Shown: piece by piece, positions 26,228 through 32,614 of the stretch
Position numbering within the stretch: position 1 is the stretch's first letter
How the letters are laid out: each line of letters opens with the position of its first letter
NCBI RefSeq assembly: GCF_937863595.1
Contig: NZ_CALMGQ010000035.1
Span: 1-32,614, forward strand
Reading direction: 5' to 3'
Source: an uncultured Cytophaga sp.
GTDB lineage: Bacteria > Bacteroidota > Bacteroidia > Cytophagales > Cytophagaceae
DNA: 32,614 bases
The notes under the pieces: generated by a model
Seen by the model: only the letters and a program-made list of their open reading frames with translations
What the model was told of the DNA's origin: nothing
Databases searched by the model: none
Program-made: the position numbers and the translations under genes

Positions 26228-27550
26228 TTAATCCTTAACAAAAGTCACTACTTTATACCCATCTAAAAATGTTATATGGAAAAAGTATATTCCTTTTGAT
26301 AAACTGCTTACATCCATGCTGGTATTACCCGTTTCTAAAATTGCAGATAAAACCTTGTTACCAGTTACATCTTTTACATCAATCGAAGTAATAGCGAATG
26401 AACATTCAACATGTACAAAAGTAGACGATGGATTTGGGTACACCGATAAATAAACGTTTGATTGAGTATTCGCAATACCAGTGGATACAGGTGGTAAGCC
26501 TGCGGTAGGTGCAGTAATTCTGCGGATACGATTGTTGTTTTCATCTGCTACATATAAATAACCATGGGGGTCAAAACAGATTCCTGTAGGGTTATAAAAA
26601 TCCGCCGCAGTTCCATAACCATCTTTTGACATCTGCAAATTATTCGATCCTGCAAACGTAGTTACAACACCCAAGGCGTCAATCTTTCGGATACGGTTGT
26701 TTACATTGTCTGCTACATAAATATTGCCCAAGTTGTCGCAGGCTACTCCTGTCGGATTTCCAAACTGAACATTTGAACCGCTTCCATCCGTATAACCTTT
26801 CGTTGATCCAGCTACAGTACTTACTAAGCCAGAAGGTGTAATTTTTCTAATTTTATTATTTGCGAAATCTGCTACATAAAAGTTGCCTAATACGTCACGA
26901 GTAATTCCTGCTGGCAGATCAAATTGAGCAATATTCGCTGCGCCATCTTTATATCCAGCAACACCTGTACCTGCAAAGGTACTTACAGTACCGTCGGCAG
27001 TAATTTTTCTAATTACACGATTTCCATAATCTGTTACATACAAATTCCCCGCATCATCAAAAGTCAAACCCGCTGGCTGTGAAAAACGTGCTACAGAACC
27101 TACACCATCAATATATGCTCCTAATGGATCACCCCCTGCAACTGAAGTGACAACTCCAGCCGGTGTTACTTTTCGGATTTTATTATTGCCTACATCGGTA
27201 ACATAAAAGTCTCCTGAAGAGCTCCGCGTTATTGCTGATGGGAAACTAAAACTTGCAGCAGTACCCGTTCCATCTATGTTTCCTGCAACTCCTGAACCTG
27301 CTATCGTCGTTACAACTCCAGCAGGAGTTATCTTGCGAATTCGGTGACCAAAAGTATCTGCCACATATAGATTTCCATCCGGATCAACGGTTACGCCCTT
27401 TGGATATTTAAACTGCGCATCTGTACCCGTACCATCTGCATAGCCCAAAGTTGAGCCTGCAAACGTAGTCACTTGTTGTGCACTTATACTTAGTGAAAAG
27501 ACTGTAAAAACAAAGATTGAAAATAAAATTTTAACTGGCTGAGATTTCAT
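26228..27550 (-). CDS. Secreted six-blade NHL-repeat beta-propeller protein with T9SS sorting domain
   Basis: About 440 residues from the ATG at 27550, chosen because MKSQPVKILFSIFVFTVFSL then begins a normal signal peptide ending SISAQ; the frame is open to another ATG at 27583. Six NHL repeats follow, each about 55-60 residues with the pattern P.G...D..GNLYVADxxNxxIRKITPxGVVTTxAGS (for example GNLYVADTFGHRIRKITPAG), enough for one closed six-blade propeller. The last 76 residues, from NVYLSVYPNPSSTF to VVTFVKD, are a T9SS type A sorting domain, so it should be surface-bound or released. NHL propellers bind proteins, sugars or RNA, or act as lyases; no catalytic residues can be assigned. It is divergent from the IS transposase, and read on its own strand it is convergent with pbpC. 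Confidence 0.93.
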   Translation of the reverse strand: MKSQPVKILFSIFVFTVFSLSISAQQVTTFAGSTLGYADGTGTDAQFKYPKGVTVDPDGNLYVADTFGHRIRKITPAGVVTTIAGSGVAGNIDGTGTAASFSFPSAITRSSSGDFYVTDVGNNKIRKVTPAGVVTSVAGGDPLGAYIDGVGSVARFSQPAGLTFDDAGNLYVTDYGNRVIRKITADGTVSTFAGTGVAGYKDGAANIAQFDLPAGITRDVLGNFYVADFANNKIRKITPSGLVSTVAGSTKGYTDGSGSNVQFGNPTGVACDNLGNIYVADNVNNRIRKIDALGVVTTFAGSNNLQMSKDGYGTAADFYNPTGICFDPHGYLYVADENNNRIRRITAPTAGLPPVSTGIANTQSNVYLSVYPNPSSTFVHVECSFAITSIDVKDVTGNKVLSAILETGNTSMDVSSLSKGIYFFHITFLDGYKVVTFVKD

Positions 27551-27730
27551 AAAAAAAGTTTTAATACGCCTAAATTTAATCATTTATATTGAATATGAAA
27601 AAAATAAAATTTATACTTATTTTTAACACTGCACATCGGTTTAATCAAGAGTATTTTTAAGGTAAAACAGTTCACATATTCATACTATTAAACATATTAT
27701 ACTATTCTGTTTTTTTTAAATCATTCAAAC
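27551..27730. other. AT-rich gap between the NHL gene and the IS transposase
   Basis: About 180 bp with many A/T runs. It must hold the NHL-gene promoter and, presumably, the left end of the IS, but I could not recognise a promoter box, terminal inverted repeat or target duplication in it. Confidence 0.4.
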
Positions 27731-29009
27731 ATGTCTGTTATTCGTACTAGAGGGAAACAGGATACATTCATCATACTTTTTATATCACCTCAATAAAGAA
27801 CATCTCTTATCCGATTCTTTTCGTAAATCTATACCTGCATCAACCATATCCGGATGGCGAAGCAGTAATCCCAATTCATACATTGGTCATGCGTACAGAA
27901 ACGATCTCGGTGAAGCCATGGATCATTTGCAGCTCATGGCTGCACACCAACACTTAAAGAAAACAGTATATATACTTTCCAATGTATGGATTTCAATAGC
28001 ACATTTCATTACTCCTGTATTAAATAAAAATAAACAGTATTCTGTAGCCCTAATCAATGAAGTACAGCGTTTGTCTACTGTTATTCCCAAACATATGGCT
28101 TTAAAACTGGCAGGAATTTCTGGACATGCCTTTCAGTACATGCTCCATAAAATAAACACCCGTTGCCACGATTCGGCCTTTAATCTATGCTTCCGAAAAC
28201 ATCCATTACAGCTTTCTTTTAAAGAAATAAATACAATGAAAAGCTTACTCACAGATATACGTTTTGTGTGCTGGCCTATTTCTTCTATTGCGTATTTTGC
28301 ACAACGCAATAATATACTCGCTGCTTGTGTCAGTACTTGGTACAAATATGTAGACCTCATTGGTTTTAATAAGAAAACGCCAAAAGGAAAAGAAAGTCAT
28401 ACTGGGCTTATTACCACTGCCCCAAATCAGTTTTTGCATGTAGACACAACCTTCTGGAATATCGAGCACGATCTAAAAGCAGCTATTGTATTGGTCTCCG
28501 ATAATTTTTCTAAAGCAATTTTAGGCTGGAGTGTTTCTTTAAAAAAGAATGCCGAAAATGTATCCTGTGCATTAAATAATGCTATACAAACCATTCATTC
28601 ATTTCATCCCCATCATGTATGTGCAACGCTTATGGCAGATGGTGGAAAAGAAAATCACAATACAACCATAAGCGAATTATTGCAGGCAACTACAAATCCC
28701 GAGATTACTAAAATCAGTGCGCTTAAAGATATTGCTTTTTCAAATGCCTCTATTGAAGCCATCAATAAAATCCTTAAAGTATACCTACGGTTTCACAAAC
28801 CTGCCACATTGGAACAATTAATTGAATGCATCCAAACAGTCGTATATGATTATTCATTTGTACACCCGCATGGATCCTTAAACGGTATGATCCCAATGGA
28901 AGTATATACCAATCAAGCGCTCAATATAGATACAAATGCTTTTGCATTACAGGCCAAAACCGAACGTATCGAACATAACAGAAAACACACCTGCGGAACT
29001 TGTTACTAA
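27731..29009 (+). mobile_element. Insertion-sequence transposase gene, frameshifted near its start (degenerate IS)
   Basis: The natural start seems to be the ATG at 27731 (MSVIRTRGKQDTFIIL). That frame stops at about 27796, while the main transposase frame is open from upstream of this point to 29009. Dropping one T from the run at 27776-27780 joins the two (DTFIILLYHLNKEHLL). This is a +1 offset, not the -1 used by programmed IS frameshifting, so a single-base insertion is the simplest reading. The length after repair is about 425 codons, full size for this family. Terminal inverted repeats could not be identified on either side. Confidence 0.65.
27918..29009 (+). CDS. DDE-type transposase (rve integrase core), N-terminally broken
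   Basis: The first in-frame ATG of the main frame gives 363 residues; upstream in-frame sequence (SIPASTISGWRS and others) also looks like transposase. The RNase H-like integrase core has D176 in FLHVDTTFWN, D241 in LMADGGKENHN and E280 in FSNASIEAIN, i.e. all three catalytic acids with 38 residues between the last two. VHPHGSLNGMIPMEVY is the IS3/IS481-like C-terminal end. The protein resembles a Bacteroidota transposase type with HTDTT-like, DGGxEN and HPLQL signatures (here HPLQLSFKEI). Active residues are intact, but without the first 60 residues its mobility is doubtful. Confidence 0.85.
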   Translation: MDHLQLMAAHQHLKKTVYILSNVWISIAHFITPVLNKNKQYSVALINEVQRLSTVIPKHMALKLAGISGHAFQYMLHKINTRCHDSAFNLCFRKHPLQLSFKEINTMKSLLTDIRFVCWPISSIAYFAQRNNILAACVSTWYKYVDLIGFNKKTPKGKESHTGLITTAPNQFLHVDTTFWNIEHDLKAAIVLVSDNFSKAILGWSVSLKKNAENVSCALNNAIQTIHSFHPHHVCATLMADGGKENHNTTISELLQATTNPEITKISALKDIAFSNASIEAINKILKVYLRFHKPATLEQLIECIQTVVYDYSFVHPHGSLNGMIPMEVYTNQALNIDTNAFALQAKTERIEHNRKHTCGTCY

Positions 29010-29048
29010 CAAACATACTCCTCTTATTCTCTCATACATTTATAAACT

Positions 29049-29094
29049 AAAAACGGAATAGCTTCCCTTTTTTAGAAAACCATTCCGTTTTTTT
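29049..29094 (+). terminator. Rho-independent terminator after the transposase gene
   Basis: AAAAACGGAAT (29049-29059) pairs with ATTCCGTTTTT (29082-29092) across a 22-nt loop and is followed by more T. It lies 40 nt after the transposase stop, so it may be part of the IS or belong to the insertion site. Confidence 0.7.
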
Positions 29095-29228
29095 ACCATT
29101 TCGATATACCGAAGGCTAAACCACAGAATTATCGTGGGTTTTGCCTAGGTAATTGATTAAAGTGTTTATATGAAATTGAAAGGAATAAAAGTTGAAAGCC
29201 TTAAGCTATATAACTACCTGTGCAAAAA

Positions 29229-29280
29229 TTGGTGCTCCAGCCAACACTGCTAATGGATACTAATCAATTATTACGCAGTG
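29229..29280 (+). repeat. Dispersed repeat core, copy B
   Basis: Matches copy A (26009-26060) at 39 of 52 positions with no gaps and in the same orientation. Here the inner arms AACACTGC (29243-29250) and GCAGTGTT (29275-29282) form a perfect 8-bp stem, while the outer GGTTGGTG/CACCAACC stem of copy A is lost. Confidence 0.55.
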
Positions 29281-29473
29281 TTAACAAGCATTTTCTGCGT
29301 TTGAATTGAGCCAATCGAATCTGTATCAAAATTATTTTTTGTAGTTATTGCCTATATTTTATCTTCTACCTGAATGCAGTAAAAAATCATAATAGAAAGA
29401 CAATCATTCACGATTCACTATAAGATATTGTCAGACATAGGCAGCAAATCTTCATGTATTAAAACTGAATACA

Positions 29474-29767
29474 TTATTTCTTTATAATCACAAATTCAAC
29501 GCGTCTATTTTTTTCTCTGTTCTTCTCCGTATCATTTGGCGATACAGGTTCTGCACCACCAAGACCTTTCCCTTTAATGCGCGACTTATCAATTCCAGCT
29601 TTAACTAAATATTCAGTAACAGCTTTTACGCGTTCTTCAGAGAGCAGTATATTTAATCGAGGATCACCTTGATTGTCGGTATGCCCTCTAATTTCAATTT
29701 GTATGGTTGAATTTTCTTTTAATAGTTTCATCAGTCGATCTAATTCAGGATATGATGTAGGCAACAA
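29474..29767 (-). pseudogene. OmpA-like peptidoglycan-binding domain, cut off by a nonsense codon
   Basis: This is the C-terminal 97 codons of the gene upstream, in the same frame and directly behind an in-frame TAA (29768-29770). It holds a full OmpA/MotB domain: ELDRLMKLLKEN, IEIRGHTDNQGD with the peptidoglycan-contacting region, LSEERVKAVTEYL and the arginine-rich NREKNRRVEFVI. The first codon after the TAA is TTG, which could in principle start translation, but the product would lack a signal peptide and stay in the cytoplasm, where it could not reach peptidoglycan. I read it as the lost tail of the PD40 protein. Confidence 0.8.
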
Positions 29768-31633
29768 TTATGGCTTGCTACGAACAAAAAATACATTATT
29801 TAAATTTATGGATTGACCCAGTTCTATCGGTACAAGATAAATATCCTTTTCAATTTCTTTATACGAACGTACTTCTTTGAGATCCATGTTTTCATTCACC
29901 GCAATATATCCACTTGCTTGTGCATAAAATCCATAATTTTTACCATAAGGTAAAACCATCGAGTAACTTCCGTCTGCTGGTGTTGATCTACAATCACCTA
30001 TTACCGCCCTATCCTCCAAATTTTCATATCGTATAGTTGCGACAACAGGCAGTTTAGTTTTTGCATCTAATACACGACCTTTAACTAAAGTAACTGGGTC
30101 AGGACTTAATTCTTTAGGCAAGTCAGACATGAAGATATCTGCATACCCAATGGAATTAATAGTAGAGGAAAAGTACACAACCTTTGCATCGGCAGATATT
30201 TTGTAATAGGCATTAAACCCTTCGTTATTAATTGCTGGCCCCATATTTAATGGCTTACTCCACTTTGTCCAGCTCTCATCCAAACGCTTACTCATATACA
30301 TATCTGATTCGCCATAATTTGGTAAAGTCCATGATGCAAAATAGAGCGTTGAATTATCGGCAGAAATAAACGGAGAAAAATCAAGTGTATAACTATTAAT
30401 CTCTGCTCCCATATTTTTTGGTTCGCTCCATGTATTATCTTCTTGTTTGAAGCTTACATATAAGTCTCCATCTCCTTTGCTATCATTTCGTTTATTGCAC
30501 AAAATAAGGGTTCGTCCATTGTCTGCCAAGAAATAATTTACGTGGCAAGGTAAGGTATAAAAGTTTTTTATGATTAAATTTTCTGGATACGACCATCCAG
30601 TAGCTTTACGATGACTTATTGCTAGCCCATTCATATGATCGCTGGTATTCTTTTTTTTGTCGTAGGTCCCAAATAAAAGAATGGTATTCCCATCTGGAGA
30701 AACTGAAGCTAATGCATTGTTTCCATTATTACTGATGCCATATTCAAGTCTTTTTGACTCTGTCCATGCATTGTTTATATATTCAGAGAAATAAATATCC
30801 CCATCAAACATTTCACCATCAATCATAACTCCCGGGTAATTGTTTTTATGATATAAGCGTGTAAAATACAATGTTTTTTTATCGGCTGTCAAAACTGGGT
30901 TTAATTCATCTGCATACGTATTGATGGTTGTAGGTAAAGCATTTGCTTTAATAGGTAAAGCATTAGGTTCTAATACATCGTTTTTATTATCTTGATTGAA
31001 TACAACATAATCTATGTGAAAATCCATTTTAGTTGTTGTAATAAAGCCTATGTATTTATTTATATTGGAACAAAACAGAGTGCTTGCAAGTGTTAGTACC
31101 TTTTGATTATTAATATAAAAAATAACATTATCTCCTTTTTTATTCAGGGTTAAAATTTGATACGCTGTTGCTGCCGCACAGGCATTCGTTTTTTGCCAGC
31201 CACTATTAGCAAGGCCAAGTTCAGATTCCGTATGACTTCCCCAAACCTTATCTGCATTGTAATAACCAACCCAGAAAGAATTATTGTAGGGATTCACACA
31301 AAAGAAATTCATTTTCCCATCTAAATCTGTAATAAAAAAACCTGCATGACCATCTCCTTTACTAGTAGGTATTTTAATTTTCACCTCCATTGAAAAATCT
31401 TTTTTTGGATTCATGTGTATGTTTTTAAACATCCAATAAATATGTCCGTTATTGTCTTTATTGGAAAGTATGTAGTGCCCATGTTTAATGCTATAATCCA
31501 TTTCAGGAGCATCCTTTACATACCAGTTTTTATCATTGGAATTAAAATCTTCTCGAAACCACTGAGAAATTTGAGCGCTTGCAGTGAATGTTAAGAAACT
31601 AAAAATGAATAATAAATTAAAAATCATTTTCAT
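29768..31633 (-). CDS. PD40/OmpA-family envelope protein, truncated before its OmpA domain
   Basis: The start at 31633 is chosen because MKMIFNLLFIFSFLTFTASAQ is a clean signal peptide; the frame is open to an ATG at 31675. After the signal come a jelly-roll, LamG/DUF1080-like domain (about 25-235, with WFREDFNSNDKNWYV), PD40/WD40-like repeats forming a partial propeller (about 250-520: LTADKKTLYFTRL, VSPDGNTILLFG, ISADNSTLYFASW, ISADAKVVYFSST), and a carboxypeptidase-regulatory beta domain (VKGRVLDAKTKLPVVATI, about 530-615; all numbered from 31675). It ends INLNNVFFVRSKP and TAA, exactly where relatives run on into an OmpA domain. The missing domain follows at once in the same frame. One G-to-T change, GAA to TAA, would explain this. 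The truncated form would no longer be held to peptidoglycan. Confidence 0.88.
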   Translation of the reverse strand: MKMIFNLLFIFSFLTFTASAQISQWFREDFNSNDKNWYVKDAPEMDYSIKHGHYILSNKDNNGHIYWMFKNIHMNPKKDFSMEVKIKIPTSKGDGHAGFFITDLDGKMNFFCVNPYNNSFWVGYYNADKVWGSHTESELGLANSGWQKTNACAAATAYQILTLNKKGDNVIFYINNQKVLTLASTLFCSNINKYIGFITTTKMDFHIDYVVFNQDNKNDVLEPNALPIKANALPTTINTYADELNPVLTADKKTLYFTRLYHKNNYPGVMIDGEMFDGDIYFSEYINNAWTESKRLEYGISNNGNNALASVSPDGNTILLFGTYDKKKNTSDHMNGLAISHRKATGWSYPENLIIKNFYTLPCHVNYFLADNGRTLILCNKRNDSKGDGDLYVSFKQEDNTWSEPKNMGAEINSYTLDFSPFISADNSTLYFASWTLPNYGESDMYMSKRLDESWTKWSKPLNMGPAINNEGFNAYYKISADAKVVYFSSTINSIGYADIFMSDLPKELSPDPVTLVKGRVLDAKTKLPVVATIRYENLEDRAVIGDCRSTPADGSYSMVLPYGKNYGFYAQASGYIAVNENMDLKEVRSYKEIEKDIYLVPIELGQSINLNNVFFVRSKP

Positions 31634-31675
31634 AAATGTGGGATTGAACGAAGTTATATACATAAAACATAGCAT

Positions 31676-32011
31676 TTGATTGTTAAATAATCAACTCTAA
31701 CCTTTCAAGAATTAGACGAAACCCAAATGAGAATTGTCTGTTTTGAATCTTTATTCTTACAAGTCATATACTAAAAATAATGCTCAATTAAATAGGGATG
31801 CCTATCTGTTATACATAAAATAAAAAATAGATAATTGAGAGTTGTAATCTATTGTAATATCGGATTACAAATCCTTGTTTTCTGGCTTCCGGATTGTAAA
31901 TCCGGAAATGCAGCGTAATTAATTTACAACAGCGGAGTAAATGCTAGAACAGTAAAAACACGTAACTAAAAACCCCATTGATATTTTTTATATTCCGCAA
32001 AAATTATGATT
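31676..32011. other. 336-bp intergenic region with clustered palindromes
   Basis: No gene seen. Its main content is the palindrome cluster at 31842-31905; the remainder is AT-rich and presumably holds the promoter of the PD40 gene. Confidence 0.5.
31842..31905. repeat. Cluster of GGATT-AATCC palindromes
   Basis: Three overlapping inverted repeats: TTGTAATC (31842-31849) with GATTACAA (31863-31870); GGATT-ACA-AATCC (31862-31874); and CCGGATT-GTA-AATCCGG (31889-31905). The first two share bases, so they are mutually exclusive folds. The GGATTnnnAATCC unit looks like a dispersed intergenic palindrome. Confidence 0.6.
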
Positions 32012-32614
32012 TTATTCTACAACAAAACTGAATTTTTGAGAAGGTGTACCGCATATCATATTTCTTCTAGTAATTATATAAAAAGATAGTTTTTTTCCTA
32101 CTGATTGCGGATATACTTCTAAATATTCCTCATTCTTTGATTTACTTAAACTGTTTTGGTAAGTAGCATATGTGTTTGGAGTGTAGTTGCTTTCAAACAT
32201 TACAAAAGATTCATCCGTTGCTTCCATATAACCTTTAGGTGATTCCCATGTTACATGAAAATATTTCACACCATCAATTGTTCTGAAATCTTGTTTTACT
32301 ATTGTTACAGGTTGAATGGCAATTGAAGTATGTTTATAATCAAATGGTAAAGATTCATATATATCAGAATTTTTAAGTACAAAATTTATTTTAAATGAAT
32401 AATTATTCCCTAATATGTAATTGCCTTCCAATATATAGTAAAAACTATCTTTTTTAATTTGAGCTATTTTTTGCCATGTTTTATTGAATTCATAGACTTC
32501 ATAATGATCAATCATTTCAAATGGAATGGAGTCCGATCCCCATTCAATAATAGGTTTATCACATAAAACTGGTCCGTATTCTAGAGAAGAATACTTCATA
32601 AATACTCTAATTGA
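32012..32614 (-). CDS. Unrecognised beta-rich protein, possibly FN3-like, open at right edge
   Basis: 195 codons from an ATG at 32599, but the frame stays open to the window end (SIRVF precedes the Met), so the true start may lie outside. No signal peptide is visible in this part. Two segments resemble fibronectin type III strands: PIIEWGSDSIPFEMIDHYEVY with YILGNNYSFKINFVL, and KYFHVTWESPKGY with VGKKLSFYIITRR (roughly residues 18-80 and 110-190). The C-terminus SQKFSFVVE has no T9SS tail. I cannot name a function; binding or structural roles are typical for such domains. It is separated from the PD40 gene by 336 bp. Confidence 0.65.
   Translation of the reverse strand, partial: SIRVFMKYSSLEYGPVLCDKPIIEWGSDSIPFEMIDHYEVYEFNKTWQKIAQIKKDSFYYILEGNYILGNNYSFKINFVLKNSDIYESLPFDYKHTSIAIQPVTIVKQDFRTIDGVKYFHVTWESPKGYMEATDESFVMFESNYTPNTYATYQNSLSKSKNEEYLEVYPQSVGKKLSFYIITRRNMICGTPSQKFSFVVE

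Larger units (their letters stand above)
29010..29473. other. 464-bp intergenic region after the transposase
   Basis: It holds the terminator at 29049-29094 and repeat core copy B. A small interrupted inverted repeat (AAACCAC...GTGGGTTT) lies around 29115-29142. I see no gene in it. Confidence 0.5.

Noticed and set aside
27731..27800. Programmed -1 frameshift in the IS transposase
   Set aside because: The offset between frames is +1 and there is no A6G or similar slippery heptamer, so a simple insertion fits better.
1..32614. CRISPR array, tRNA or rRNA genes
   Set aside because: No regularly spaced identical repeats, no cloverleaf with a CCA-side T-arm, and no rRNA-like conserved stretches were seen.

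Overview
The window is AT-rich chromosomal DNA from a member of the Bacteroidota, most like the Cytophagia (Cytophaga-like). Support for this: two proteins end in type IX secretion (T9SS) sorting domains of the YPNP type; PD40/OmpA and A2M/PBP1C genes of Bacteroidota style are present; TAnnTTTG-type promoter boxes occur; Shine-Dalgarno sites are weak; and the IS transposase belongs to a Bacteroidota-type family. I cannot fix the species from sequence alone.

Layout. 1-955 (minus): the C-terminal tip of an RHS/polymorphic-toxin protein without a start, running off the left edge. It lies in frame directly behind the stop codon of a 1421-residue exported TPR-CHAT protein (956-5221). 5314-7624 (minus): a tight three-gene surface-glycan operon (phosphoglycosyl transferase, acetyltransferase, PLP aminotransferase) equivalent to PglC/PglD/PglE or EpsL/M/N. 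7692-12067 (plus): ispE, then a small secreted protein overlapping by 4 nt a T9SS-exported M4 metalloprotease, closed by a strong terminator. 12224-15376 (minus): an MscS channel, then the tgt and LptF/G-type permease pair. 15549-17965 (plus): a GT2 glycosyltransferase overlapping an ECF-type sigma factor, then rsmG from a TTG start. 18031-25873 (plus): a lipoprotein alpha-2-macroglobulin with an intact thioester motif, followed by penicillin-binding protein 1C, the known bacterial A2M/PbpC pairing.

26228-27550 (minus) is a six-blade NHL-repeat protein with a T9SS tail, and 27731-29009 (plus) is an IS transposase broken near its start by a frameshift. Two related repeat cores (26009-26060 and 29229-29280) lie in the same orientation on either side of this pair; the first sits at the centre of a 211-bp imperfect palindrome. 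29474-31633 (minus) is a PD40/OmpA-family envelope protein cut in two by one in-frame TAA. 32012-32614 (minus) is an unrecognised beta-rich protein open at the right edge.

How it fits together: much of the content is cell-envelope biology (glycan assembly, LPS export, A2M defence with peptidoglycan repair, exported proteases, mechanosensing), with housekeeping genes (ispE, tgt, rsmG) in between. The parts most worth a second look are the RHS tip joined to the TPR-CHAT gene, the small protein coupled to the M4 protease, the Tgt without zinc ligands, the palindromic repeat family, and the nonsense-split OmpA protein.
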